A stretch of DNA of 64,000 nt from contig NC_035437.2 of assembly GCF_002127325.2 (NCBI RefSeq), positions 108,218,321-108,282,320 of the forward strand, in the 5' to 3' direction. This document shows positions 39,021 through 51,482 of this stretch, in pieces. Under the pieces are notes generated by a model. It did not search any database, had not been told where the DNA came from, and was given only the letters and a program-made list of their open reading frames with translations. Position numbers and translations under genes: made by a program. How positions within the stretch are numbered: position 1 is the stretch's first letter; the number at the start of each line of letters is the position of its first letter. This DNA comes from Helianthus annuus. Taxonomy: Eukaryota > Streptophyta > Magnoliopsida > Asterales > Asteraceae.

Positions 39021-39483
39021 TTTTGACAACCTTAAGGGGTTGAATATTTTGTTGATAAATAAAACTTTTAACTTTTTGGCTATTTCCCGTGTTGTTATCC
39101 TTGTTATTATTTTACTTTCCAACTGTTATAATGTTTGTTTTGTTTATACTTATCAAGCCTTGAAAAATTAAAAATCATTCCAAAAGTTGAGGATATGATC
39201 AAGGATCACATATCCGATAAACTTCAAAAAGTGGTATAGTTTAAGAAACATAAGTTCAGTTGTCAAGGTATAAGGGTTATTCAAATAAACAATGAATAAA
39301 ATTAAAATAGTTATGGATCATACCTGAGGATCCAAGTTAGGATCCTAACCCTTAATACTATAACTAGGATAACCATAAGACAAACCTTATGAAAAGGTGA
39401 TCAAGGATCCTTTAATGTTTGGCTTCAAAGACCTGAAATAGGATACAACTTGGGACTAAGCCAATATAAGATAAAAATTAGCA

Positions 39484-39570
39484 ACTGGGGACAAGCCCAA
39501 AGGATAACTGGGGACAAGCCCAAGGATAACTGGGGACAAGCCCAAGGATAACTGGGGACAAGCCCAAGGA
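39484..39570 (-). repeat. 22 bp minisatellite in the E2 post-pol region
   Basis: Four units of AACTGGGGACAAGCCCAAGG type, the complement of the repeat in the other elements. The ATGGTA/TACCAT inverted repeat lies about 110 bp further on. Confidence 0.85.
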
Positions 39571-40047
39571 TCATGTGTAAACTGGAGTATGGCCCTAACT
39601 GGCGACTATCCAAACTTAGTGACATGAAAATACTAAATCCTTAGCTAACGTGAAAACATTAGAAACCTTAGGAACGGATGTATGGTACGTCTACCATTAT
39701 ACGTAGGATCCTAGATATAGCCTGTACAATGGAATTGTCAGCCCCTAAAGCGAGTACTGGTCCCACTGCCTTGAACTATACCAGGATCATCGTGCGCTAC
39801 TGGCGAAACCGGGGTCAAACCCAAATAACTGGTTGCTTTTGTGGATAACCAACCCTTTGCTAAGAATACCTGAACCTTCAAAACTCAGAATCACGTGAAA
39901 GGTGGATAAAGGATGCGGGATCCTTATCCTTATATAAGGGAATAAAATAATGAAATAGTTTGAGATTAGAATGTTACCAAATTAAGGATCATCTACGCTT
40001 TAAGGATCCTTCAAGGATACTTATCACGTGAGGATCACGGATCCTTG

Positions 40048-43000
40048 TCACATGAATTATTTCTTTAAATGGACAGCATTCCAGGCTCTAGGTTGCAAAT
40101 CACCTTCCATTGTTAGCAATCGATATGCCCCCTTTCCTGCCTCAGCTTCAATCAAGTAAGGGCCTTCCCATTTTGGTGCCAACTTTCCATCAGCATGATT
40201 GGTGGTATTTTGAAATGCTTTCCTTAACACCATATCACCAATTTGGAACTTCCTGATCCTGACATTTTTGTTGTAAGCACCAGCCATCCTTTGCTGATAA
40301 CTGGCCATCCTTATCCTTGCCAAATCCCTGATTTCTTCTATAGTATCCAGGTCTTGAACCAAGTTCTCATCATTTTCTTCAAGATCACGAACACTTGTTC
40401 TAGCAGTTGGAACCACCATTTCTGTAGGGATCACTGATTCTGCCCCCAATACCAAAGAGAATGGAGTTTGGCCTGTAGCATTCTTAGAAGTTGTCCTATC
40501 AGCCCAAAGCACATAAGGTAGTTCTTCTGCCCATTTCCCTTTCCTGGATCCAAGCTTCTTCTTCAAATTGTTGATGATGATCTTATTGGATGATTCTGCC
40601 TGACCATTAGCTTGTGGGTGGACTGGTGTTGATGTTATCATCTTAATCCCCCAGCAGTCACAAAAGTTAGTAATTCTGCCCCCAATAAATTGGGAACCAT
40701 TATCACATATAATTTCAGAAGGAATACCAAATCTAGTTATAATATTTCTTTTAATGAAGGATATAACTTCTTTTTCTCTGACTTGGGCAAAAGCTTCAGC
40801 CTCTATCCACTTGGAGAAGTAATCAGTCATAGCAAGCATGAACACTTTTCCACCAGGTGCCTTAGGGAGCTTACCAACTATATCCATACCCCATCTCATA
40901 AATGGCCAAGATGAGGATATAGGATGCAAAAATTCAGCCGGTTGATGAAGGATATTGCTGTGTCTTTGACAAGGATCACACTTCTTAGCATACTCCACAG
41001 CATCCCTCTTTATAGTTGGCCAATAGTATCCAGTCCTCAGGATCCTTGAGAATAATGCCCTGCCCCTAGTGTGCTTTCCACAATCTCCTTCATGGAAATC
41101 CTTTAGGACTTCCTTGATTTCAGGATCCTCAATGCATCTTAAGTATGGCCCTGCAAGAGATCGTTTATATAACATATTATTTAATATTGTGAATTGTGAT
41201 ACCTTGATTTTGAAAGCCCTAGGGTTTTCTCCTGTAGGAATCTTTCCATGTAGTAAGTATCTCATGATTGGGAGGATCCATGATCCTGAATGAGATCGAG
41301 TATCATCACTTGGGATGATTGCAGAATCCTCTCCTATCTTCATAGCCACATGATCCTCGATGACAGGGGTCAGGATATGGATAATGGGGATACTTATATC
41401 CTCCGGGATCTTCAAAGATGATCCTAGGTTAGCCAATGCATCAGCTTCTGTATTTTCTTCCCTTGGTACTTGTGTCAAACTAAAGGAAACAAAAGAGAGT
41501 GTCAATTCTTTGACTATCTCCAAATATTTGGTTAGCTTTTCACCTTTAACAGCATAGGATCCATTAAAGTGATTAGTGATTAATAATGAATCTACATGTA
41601 CCTCAAGATACCTGATCCTCATATGCTTAGCGATTTGCAAACCAGCTATCAAGGCTTCATATTCAGCCTCATTGTTAGTAGTTTGGAACTCATAAGCTAT
41701 AGAGTGGGGTATTATGTCCCCCTGTGGCGATTTTAGTAGTATTCCAAGTCCTGATCCTTTGACATTTGAGGATCCATCAGTATAGAGTATCCAAGGATCC
41801 TTGGTCTCCTCTAGCTGCTGGACTTCTAATTCAGCTTCCTTTTGCAAATCACTACTGAAATCTGCCACAAAGTCAGCTAATGCTTGGGATTTAATGGCTG
41901 TCCTAGGCTCATATCTTATATCATAAGCACTAAGCTTTACTGCCCACTTAGCCATCCTTCCTGACATTTCAGGTTTACTGAGAACATTCTTAATTGGAAA
42001 ATTAGTTTTAACAATAATGGCATGAGTTTCAAAATAATGTCTCAATTTAGTAGATGCCATAATTAATGCAAGGATAAGTTTTTCTAAGTGTGAATACCTG
42101 GATTCAGCATTAAGTAAACTCTTACTTACATAACAGACAGGATGTTGTGTACCTTCGTGATCCTTAACAAGGACCGCACTTACTGCTTTTGAGGATACCG
42201 CTAAGTATAAGGATAATACATCCCCCTTTTCCGGTTTCATCAAGGCCGGGGCTGAGGATAGGTAATCCTTAAGAGCTTTTAGGGCACTTTCATGCTTCTC
42301 AGTCCACTCGAATTTCTTGTTCTTCCTTAGGATATCATAGAATTCCTTACATTTCTCCGAGGATTTGGATATGAATCTGTTTAAAGCTGCAATCCTGCCT
42401 GTTAACCTCTGAACATCCTTAGCATTGGCAGGGGACTTGATGTTCACTGTAGCTTTGATTTGTTCTGGACTGGCTTCAATGCCTCTCTTGGTCACCGTAT
42501 ATCCTAAGAATTTACCTGCTTTAACACCAAAGTGACACTTTGAAGGATTAAGTTTCATGTTATATCTGTCAAGGATATTGAATGCTTCCTCCAAGTCTCT
42601 TAGGTGATTCTCAGCCTTTTTGGATTTCACCACCATATCGTCTATATAAACCTCCATAGCGTGTCCAATTTGATCCTTGAACATCATATTCACTAGCCTT
42701 TGATAAGTTGCACCTGCATTTCTTAGTCCAAACGGCATAGCAATATAACAGTATATACCAGTTGGAGTCATAAAGGCTGTATCCTCTTGATCAGATGGTT
42801 CCATCTGAATTTGTTGAAATCCAGATGAAGCATCCATAAAAGTTAACAGTTCATGACCCGCGGTTGCATCCACCATGGAGTCAATGTGGGGTCATGGGAA
42901 AGGATCCTTGGGGCATGCCTTATTTAAGTCAGTGAAATCGACACATACCCTCCACTTTCCGTTTTTCTTTTGAACAACAACCACTTTGGCCAACCATCTT

Positions 43001-43353
43001 GGATACTTGACCTCTCTAATCATACCTGCTTGGAGTAATTTTTCTACCTCCTCCTGGATAATGGCATTTCTTTCTGGTGCAAACTTCCTCCTCTTTTGAT
43101 GGATTGGTTTGAAGGACCTGTCAATGCCAAGTTTGTGAGTGATTATATCTCTAGATATACCTGTCATGTCTTCGTGTTTCCATGCAAAGGTAGTTTTCCT
43201 CCTTTTGAGGAAGGATAAGAGGTCTTCTTTCATTTCGCCAAGGATCCCTAATCCTATGTAAACTTTGGATTCAGGATCACCAGGATCTATAAGGATTTCT
43301 ACTACATCCTGCTCTCTTACCTCCAAGACATCTCTCGGAGGTTGCTTTGATTG
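40048..43353 (-). pseudogene. E2 pol with one internal stop
   Basis: Same frame and 1,102-codon span as N1 and E1 pol. RT (YIDDM), RNase H, archaeal-type RNase H (TDGSSNVKGSG), integrase finger (HEGDCGKHTRGRA, CDPCQRH), DDE core (GMDIVG, ICDNGSQF, HPQANGQAE) and GPY region are all present. A TTA to TGA change near 42892 (PFP then stop, where relatives have PLPHID) interrupts the start of RT. The terminal YFM is cut by TAT to TAA at 40057-40059. The 939 codons after the first stop are open, making this the longest uninterrupted pol stretch in the window. Confidence 0.92.
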
Positions 43354-43359
43354 CTATTG
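43348..43359 (-). promoter_or_regulatory. Leaky UAG between gag and pol in E2
   Basis: CAA-TAG-CAA-TCA on the minus strand (UAG at 43356-43354). The last triplet differs from the other copies (TCA for TTA) but still fits CARYYA. Confidence 0.85.
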
Positions 43360-45971
43360 CTCCCTTGACTTTGAGGCTGGTTTCATTGATGAGGTGTAGC
43401 AGTTCTTAGCCTCCTGCTGATCACTATCAATCTTCACTATCCCCCAAGGACTAGGAAGCTTCACATATTGGTGATAAGTGGATGGGACTGCCTTCATATC
43501 ATGTATCCAAGGCCTGCCAAGGATAACATTACAACAAGATAAACAGTCAATAACACAAAACTTTTGGTAAGAATGCAGCCCTTCAATATAAATTGGGAGT
43601 TTAATGTCCCCCAGAGTATTCTTAGTCTCGCCACTGAATCCCACAAGCACAGAGGATCTTGGTATGATATCGGATTCAGGGATATTCATCTTCTTAAGAA
43701 CATCAAGCTGGATAATATTCACAGAGCTTCCTCCGTCTATAAGGATCCTGCGAACAAAATGGTTAGAAATAAAAAGAGTGATAACCAAAACATCGTGATG
43801 AGGATCCTGAATGTCAACACGATCATCCTCATCAAAAGTTATGACTTTTCCTTTGGAGACACTGGATGTTCGAATGGGTCTATCTCCATTATCCATCTTG
43901 TTTTCCTTTGCATGTCTTTTAGCTGCAGAGAAGGATGTTCCACAAATGTCTGATCCTCCAGAAATAAAGTTTATAACTTGTGCATCTGCTAGAGGGGCTG
44001 GAGCTTTCTCTGGGATCCTTTCAGGGTCCTGAGTTCTTGACTTCTTTCTCCCCAATAACTCTTTCAAGTGCTCCTTGCTCAACAAGTATCCAATTTCTTT
44101 TCTCAGTGCGATGCATTCTTCTGTGAGATGCCCAAAATCTTCATGGTATGCACACCACTTTGACTTATCTTTAGTTGCAGCTGGTCTGTCATTTTTCCTG
44201 GGCCATCTAGCTTTATCGCCTAATTTCTGCATCGCAAGGATTAGTTCATTGTTATCAACAGAAAAACAGTATTCAGAAATTGGAGGATAATCCTCATCAT
44301 CCTCTTCTTGTTCAACAGCATGCACATTCTGGTTATCAGATTTGCTGCAGGATCTGAACTTGTTGTTCTTGAATGAGGATCCTTGCTTCTCTTGCTTTGA
44401 GGATCCTGCTAACCTCTCCTGGATCCTCTTATCATCCTCTAGCCGGATGAACCTAAGTGCCCGGGTTCTTACCTCATCTAGGTTCCTGCATGGTGTCATA
44501 ACAAGATCATCATAGAATAATGAATCCCTAAGCAATCCAATTTTAAAGGCTTCAACAGCCGTAGCTATATCCAGGTTAGGAATATCCAAGGATTCTTTAC
44601 TAAATTTAGTGATATAATCCCTTAATGATTCATTATGACCCTGGGTTATCCTATACAGATCACTAGTTAAACGCTCAAATTTTCTACTACAAGAAAACTG
44701 GTTATTAAACAGGTTAACTAGATTAGCAAACGAGGTAATAGAGTAAGGGGGAAGACTTAGCAGCCATTTAAGAGCTGATCCAGTAAGAGTGGATCCAAAT
44801 CCCTTGCACAGACATGCTTCCTTTAACCTTTCTCGGATGGGATTGATCTCCATCCTTTCCCTGTATTGTGCTATGTGTCCTTCAGGATCTGTTGAACCAT
44901 CATACAACTTCATGGTTGGCACGTGGAACCTCTTGGGTATCTCAGCATCACAGATTGGTGGTGCAAAGCGAGATATCCTATGGCTCCCATCTGCAATTTC
45001 CGGGATAGGCTTGACCACTCCAGGGACACTTGATATCATATCCTTTAACGTTTGCAATTCTCTGGCCATGGCATGATTGATACCTGTATCCTGCATAAGG
45101 CCATGGTTAATGGTATGAGAATTATTGAAAGTGTTACCTCCCATTGGGTTCAAATTAGGAACAGCGGATGTGAATCCATATTGTTGAGACTCCGGAATGA
45201 TCGAAGGACCAGTAGAAGCAATGGTCCGCATTGGAATAAAATCTCCCTGATGGATATCTGAACTCCCTGATTGCAAACTCCTTAAGGATCCCGGAATCTG
45301 GAAGGATCCATGGAACTGAGAGGATCCTTGAACCTGAGAGGATCCTTGAACCTGAGACGATCCTGGAACATAGGAGGATCCTTGAACCTGCGAGGATCCT
45401 TGAACATAGGAGGATCCTTGAACCTGCGAGGATCCTTAAAATGGCCAGAACCCTTGAATCTGCTGTGCTCCTGAGTATCCTCCTGAGCTAGCGAAGGATC
45501 CTATATTCTGAGGATGGGATCCTGCTGGTTGGAAGTATGACCCTGAAGCCTGAGTCATTGCTGAGGATCCGTAATGCACTCCTCTTGGTCCTCCCACATA
45601 TTGAACGTCTGGAACCACTGAAGGCTGAGAAGTTATAACCGGAGTATCGAAATTCAGATATCTGGGCATCAATGGGGAATGATCCTCTGCCGATCTCTTA
45701 TGTTTCTTGATGTCCCAATTTCTCTAAGGATCCTTTCATTGGTCTTATCCTGTTGCTGTATATGCTCCTTCATCTGCAAAATCAGAGTAAACAAGTCACT
45801 AGTAGTAGGAGTATAGGAAGCAGAAGAAGTTGGAGGTTTTAAGAAAATGGGAGTTGGTTTCTTCTCGGCATTTTTCTGAGATCCAGAAGGTGGTGGAGGC
45901 AAAGGTGGAATGCCCTGAGATGAATTGACTGCAGACATCGCAGTAGAAGTGTTCTTTGATGATGAAGCCAT
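43354..45971 (-). pseudogene. E2 gag-protease, frameshifted
   Basis: The C-terminal 640 codons (45276-43354) are open and hold the capsid-like region (SALKWLLSLPPYSITSF), the CX2HX4HX4C knuckle and the LIDGGSSVNII protease motif. The N-terminal part lies in three frames: 45971-45669, 45672-45436 and the main frame. The span of 2,618 bp is not a multiple of three. The breaks fall near 45670 and in the GGATCC-rich repeat block (about 45290-45430), where repeat slippage is the likely cause. A stop (TAA near 45437) also interrupts the second part. Confidence 0.9.
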
Positions 45972-46058
45972 GTGCTTGAATGCAATGAACCAAAATGATC
46001 ACAAATAGAAGAATTTCTTAGGAATGAAGCACCAATTGCCCCACGGTGTGCGCCAAAC

Positions 46059-46323
46059 TGTTTTGGTCAAAAATCAGACAAGGATAATGCAACCAAACTC
46101 TCTGTTACGGGGTATGATGCTTGGTTAATAGATAACAATGAGGATCACTCAGAAATGAATTGCACAAGTGACACAAAGATTTATACGAGGAAAAAGCCCT
46201 TGATCAATGAATGATCTCCGGCATAAAAAACCTCGGGTGATGGAAACTACCGATCACCAACTCAAATTAAACAAAAAATGTATTACAACTTCGGATGATA
46301 GCGAGCTAAGTACAAGGATCACT
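46059..46323 (-). repeat. E2 5' LTR, truncated to 265 bp
   Basis: Only the U5 side remains (TGTTTTGGTC... to GGATCACT). The PBS complement (CCCCACGGTGTGCGCC, one base different from GGGCGCCA in others) precedes it. Confidence 0.88.
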
Positions 46324-47076
46324 CGTTATTTTACATTTTACTCCTTATATTTTGGGGGCAATTGTTAGGGGAGGATTTTCCAATGATCAATGATCCTCAA
46401 TTACTGTTGGGTTTAGTGATCCTCACTTCTGTTTGAATTAGTGATCCTCAGAAGTATTGCAGGATCAGGATCATGGATCATCGTAAGGATCCTTATACTA
46501 ACAATTGTCTGCTTTGAATATGATGTTGTTTTGTAGGAGTACGAGCTTGGGCTTGGTCTTGGCGATATTCCTGGAGCATATTCCAAATTTATTCCGCACG
46601 TGCATGGCTGAAGTGGACATTATGGAGTTCGTGGAGGACTTGCTCAAAATGCGGAATGTTTGTTAGCTTAGATATTTTCAATTTTTAAAGGGGATAGCGA
46701 GCTAAATAGAAACACTTGGCTATTTTTAGCTTAACACACACTCGCAACTGCTCTCACTAGCTCTTGACAATTCACTTGGCGATTACACACTTTTGTACAC
46801 ATTACACTATAGTGATCCTTGTAATTAGCTTGCTATCATCCGAAGTTGTAATACATTTCTTGTTTAATCTGAGTTGGTGATCGGTAGTTTCCATCACCCG
46901 AGGTTTTTTATGCCAGAGATCATCTCTTGATCAAGGGCTTTTTCCTCGTATAAATCTCTGTGTCACTTGTTCATTACATTTCAGAGTGATCCTTAATATT
47001 GTTCATTGATTCAAGCATCACACCTCACACATAAAGATTTGATTGCATTATCTTTGCTTGATTTTTGACCAAAACA
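46324..47076 (+). mobile_element. Element E0, part 4: PPT and 3' LTR
   Basis: CGTTATTTTACATT..., the polypurine tract ATTTTGGGGGCAAT, and a 714 bp LTR at 46363-47076 (TGTTAGGGGAGG...GACCAAAACA). The inverted fragment at 3598-3898 is closely similar to its first 300 bp. The sequence between antisense exon 3 and this tail was deleted together with most of the E2 5' LTR. Confidence 0.85.
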
Positions 47077-47165
47077 ATAGTATAACAATAACACCTCACA
47101 CATAATATTACTTTGCATTATCCTTAATATTACTTTGAATAATATTGTTCATTGATTCAACCAAA
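47077..47165. other. Scrambled filler DNA at the tandem duplication junction
   Basis: 89 bp between the E0 LTR end and the start of the second copy. It is made of pieces of the last 80 bp of that LTR in shuffled order: ACACCTCACACATA, TTGCATTAT, CCTTAATATT, ATATTGTTCATTGATTCAA and CCAAAAC. This is the pattern of templated end joining or template switching. Confidence 0.8.
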
Positions 47166-48466
47166 ACCATTAATTACTCGTTTTGACCCATGTGGTGATT
47201 CACAACATTGGGTACTTTATGAAACACCTTGTTAATCACTAAAATGTGATTAACCTCTTTTACCCGTTTATTATTAAACATGGTATTACATATAAAATTT
47301 GCACGTCTAACTAAGAGTGTAAGTATTACTTACCTTGCGTTCGCATAGCATTCCTCGCATCTTCAATCCGTTTGACCCGTTCCTCTTCAAGCTCCCATCT
47401 AGCTTGATAAGAGTCAAACTAATACCTGACATCCATAAGATGGTTAGCTTGATCATTCTACATAATGACCATCATCCTATGGACCATTTTCACGCTTATT
47501 TGACATTCGATTTAACATGTACAATCCAATTCAATGACCATTTAGAATACATACTTATAATATGGTTCTTCCTTTCTATTGCTCACATGAGCTTTCAACA
47601 TTACAATGACTTAAATGGCCATAATTATATTTCTCAATTTCACCTAGGCATTTCATCAAGCACCTAGTGTGCATAAGTTTTTAACTAACATTTTCTTTTT
47701 ATTTTCCATTCCCATGAGATCCAAGATCACCATGTGAGTGGAAATTTTCACATGATGTGGTTATATACCTTCCTAAACATCAACTTAACAGTTTCCACGC
47801 AATTAAAATGTACCAATTTATCCATGATTTATCACATACTAAGTTTCTACCTCATAACCCACTTAGGGCAAGGTTACATGACATAAATCTTCAATTTATC
47901 AAACATGCAACTATATAATTGTGATAAACATCACTAATACAAGTACATAACATCATTAAACAATCGAATTCAGAATCTATCAGGCTCCTACATACATCAT
48001 AATTTGCAAGAACACCTAGCTTCACATACCTTGAGTTGTTTAGGTACTAGAGACTTGATTTCACACTAGATTCGCCTCAATTTCATGTTGAATTCGGGTT
48101 TTTAGGGCTGAATCTTGCTTGTTTAAGCTTGAGTTCTTGAAACCCCTCTTTCTCCTTCTCTATATGTCGACCCACACACCTTTGTGTGTGTGTGTTGTGT
48201 GTTTTCTTTACAAAATGTGCAGAATTTTGTTTATCTTTCTGCCTTTGGAACCTTTGGTCCCTCATGTTTCACTAGTTAGCTTAATTTAACATTTCCCCAT
48301 GTATTTTTGTGTTAGTAAACACTTAACTAACTAGGTTGTTCCCCACATTCTATGAAATTTCCATATAATTATGTGACAACACCTAATTATAATATTTACC
48401 CAATATTAAAATATTGGGATATTTTAAAATAGTATTTTCCCAATATTAAGATATTAGGATGTTACA
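47166..48466. other. Non-coding AT-rich block, second copy
   Basis: Matches 816-2116 with a handful of substitutions. No gene supported. Confidence 0.6.
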
Positions 48467-49947
48467 TATTTACATAAACAGTTGAAGGCTTCATCCTGAA
48501 AACACAGGATCCCTCCACCTTCAACTGTCAAACTATTCTACTTGCAGAAAATGAAAATTGTTCTAAGTGCAGGACGACCAGATAATTTAGACCCTACAAA
48601 ATACAGGTATCACTAAAGACAAACTAACCAGGATACAGGTTCAGTATATGTGTACGAGATACAGGATCTGGATACTTACCTTATTAGGGAAGGAGATTAT
48701 GGGCTCGATGAATTCCATGAAGCCAAGGTTACCATAAGAGAAACCTTTGGCAGCAGCAGCAGAGGGCTTAAAGCTGATGGCAACATATGGCTCCTTTTTC
48801 ACCAAGACAGGCTTAGAAAAGTTGTCAAGCTCATCTGGATCAAAAGTAGCAGGGTCCTTGATGGAATCTGCGTAAAAGGGAGTAATTCTAATTTCATTAC
48901 ATGATAGTATTCTGAAGTAATCAAACCTATGCAGGAATATTTAAAACAGATATCCTTACCAGACATGTTGGAATGACTAAAAAAAATATATCCGTTGGAA
49001 TCATGATATCCAACAGTTATATTTTTGGGGACAATTGTTATGGGTGAAATTTTGAGCCTATATCCTGATTTTGTATCTTGATTTTTTATTAGTTGTATAT
49101 GATCAGGATACCAGATCAGGATACCGGATCAGGATACCGGGCTAGGATATTGGTAATATCCTGAGGCAGTATCCTGACTATTACTAACGATTGGCTTGTA
49201 AAACGTTGGTTGCAAGGTACCAAAATTAAAGGACTTGATCTACCTGAAGATTCGCTCAAGGTGGTTGAAAAATGGACGTTGATAGTGGAAGAATGGGTCT
49301 TGTAACGGTCAAAAAGGCATATTCCGCGAGAATATCGGATGTTGGTCAATGTTATTGACATTGTAACGGTTATATGAGCTGAAGATCCGGTTTTGTAGTC
49401 AATAAGCACGTGGAAAACAAGTAGAAAGAGTCCCCCAACGTTCAGAATGGAATATTCCCAACATCCCGGAATAATAGGAGAGTTAGTTTGTTTTTTGTAA
49501 CTATATAAAGGGGCGATCGGATCATAGGTAGACACAACTTTTCACACACTTTCACTCACACTCTTTGCTCTCTAGCTACTAGCAACCACTACACACAAAC
49601 ACTTGTACTCAAATCTCATTGTAACACTTAGTTGATCCGTATCATATCCTGCACTGTATCCTGAAGTTTGAAGCAATAAGAAGAACAAGGCAGCTGCGAT
49701 TGTCAGCTCCCGAGGTTTTATGCCGGCGATCTAGATTGATCAAAGGGATTTCCTCGTACATCTCGTGTCAACCCCTTTACTTTTTGCTCATTGTTTGATC
49801 GTAAATACAGCTCAATATCCTGAGCCGTATTCTGAATACTGTTTTTCTAAACAACTTAACCAACATATTTTCAACACATTTTTTAGCATACTACCTCACT
49901 TAACTAATTTGATCACTTAATTGCTTCGGTAATTTTTGACCAAAACA
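48467..49947 (+). mobile_element. Element B 3' end, second copy
   Basis: Includes the LTR at 49036-49947, with the same TATA and hairpin features as in the first copy. Confidence 0.7.
48528..48966 (-). CDS. Small spliced antisense gene of element B, second copy
   Basis: Same three predicted exons as at 2616-2178, shifted by 46,350 (48966-48960, 48867-48680, 48593-48528). Exon 2 and all splice sites look unchanged. One base differs in exon 3 (TGCAGAAAATG versus TGCAGGAAATG on the plus strand). Function unknown. Confidence 0.45.
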
Positions 49948-50248
49948 ACAAACATTCCGCATTTTGAGCAAGTCCTCCACGAACTCCATAACGTCCACTT
50001 CAGCCATGCACGTGCGGAATAAATATGGAATATGGTCCAGGAATATCGCCAAGACCAAGCCCAAGCTCGTACTCCTGCAAAACAACATCATATTCAAAGC
50101 AGACAATCGTTAGTATAAGGATCCTTACGATGATCCATGATCCTGATCCTGCAATACTTCTGAGGATCACTAATTCAAACAGAAGTGAGGATCACTAAAC
50201 CCAACAGTAATAGAGGATCACTGATCATTGGAAAATCCTCCCCTAACA
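49948..50248 (-). repeat. Inverted E0-type LTR fragment, second copy
   Basis: Copy of 3598-3898, ending CCCTAACA at 50248. Confidence 0.8.
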
Positions 50249-51011
50249 ACTATTATTTGGTGTCGGTAACTTTACTTGAATCCTTACCTTTATATTTGCC
50301 GCGACGATCACGTTTGAGCACAACCCTACAAACATAACTAATAATTATTAGTTTATATGTGGTTTTTATCTCATTATCTACAGGCCATATGCATCATCAA
50401 TAGTTTTTTTTAAATGTATTCTCAATATTACACATTTGTGTGTGTTAATGTTAAATATATATTCTTTCTTATATTTATATTATAAAAATTTATAGAAAAA
50501 ATGATGTGTAAAAATCAATATTATAATTATAAATAAACAAGAACATTAATAAGAAAAAAAAAACAAAACCTGAAATACTTAAAAACAGATTTTAGTGCTC
50601 TTTTAGAAAAATTGATTAAGTATTAGTTAATAATTAAGTAATAATTTTATGGTAAAATCACTGAAATAGGTTCAGCAATTTTTGGTTTTTTTTTGTTTTT
50701 TGGTTTTCTGCTCACCCCTACTTTATAGGTATATTTTATCACTATTTATATTAAAACAAAAAAAAACCTCTATTCCAGCTATTATCATGCTTTGGACGCG
50801 CCAAAATTAGATTGCGACCTATTGCCGCATCGCCACACTAAACGCTATAGCGGTGCGATGCTCGCTATTAACAACAATGTACTCCACACTTCCATGCATT
50901 AAACAAAGCATACAATTAACCATTTTAACATGGTATACTTTTATACATACATTCCAACATATATAAATATACACACACAAAAAAAAAGAACTCATACTAA
51001 ACAAAACAAAC
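50249..51011. other. Non-coding stretch, second copy
   Basis: Copy of 3899-4660. It differs mainly in poly-A and poly-T run lengths. No gene seen. Confidence 0.45.
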
Positions 51012-51482
51012 CTGGAGTTTTCTCTGCTCTTTCTGCTGAAGGCCCGGGAGTCAGTGGTAATTTTCCAACCGTCTGATTTGTAATAGAGACTTATAAGCAA
51101 ATCTTTAAAAAAAATAAAGGAATGAAACTAAAAGAAATACTTACCCGTCCTCTAGAACTGGAACCCGAACCAATTTGAGGATACTTCAATATAGTCCAGT
51201 CAAAAACATAGTCAAACTGATACCCTAAAATAGAAAATAATTGAAATAATACATCATTAATATGATTATATTATATGAGAACAAAAAAGAGTATATGCTC
51301 TAAAACATCCTTGTGTTTCTAAACATGAAAGGGAAAACATTAACATAGAATTTACCTTCTCGAATGAATAAATCCCGGAAAAGCCTTTTCAAGTATGAAT
51401 AATCTGGCTTGTCATCAAACCGCAATGATCGACAATAACGAAAATATGATATGAATTCTGTTGGATAAGACTTGCATAGCAC
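51012..51482 (-). pseudogene. Casein kinase I-like fragment, second copy
   Basis: Exons 51482-51356, 51224-51145 and 51072-51012, with the same reading frame and splice sites as the first copy. No coding change was seen in the exons. Confidence 0.82.

Larger units (their letters stand above)
36063..46323 (-). mobile_element. Element E2: minus-strand Tat element with truncated 5' LTR
   Basis: Complete 3' LTR (36063-36777, left side), then the antisense gene (plus strand), hairpin, minisatellite, pol, leaky UAG, gag and PBS. The 5' LTR at the right is only 265 bp of 715. It breaks off at about 46323 and is joined to the tail of E0, so the right TSD is lost along with about 1.5 kb of E0. Shared LTR parts differ at about 3 of 265 positions. 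Gag, pol and the antisense gene are all broken. Confidence 0.93.
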
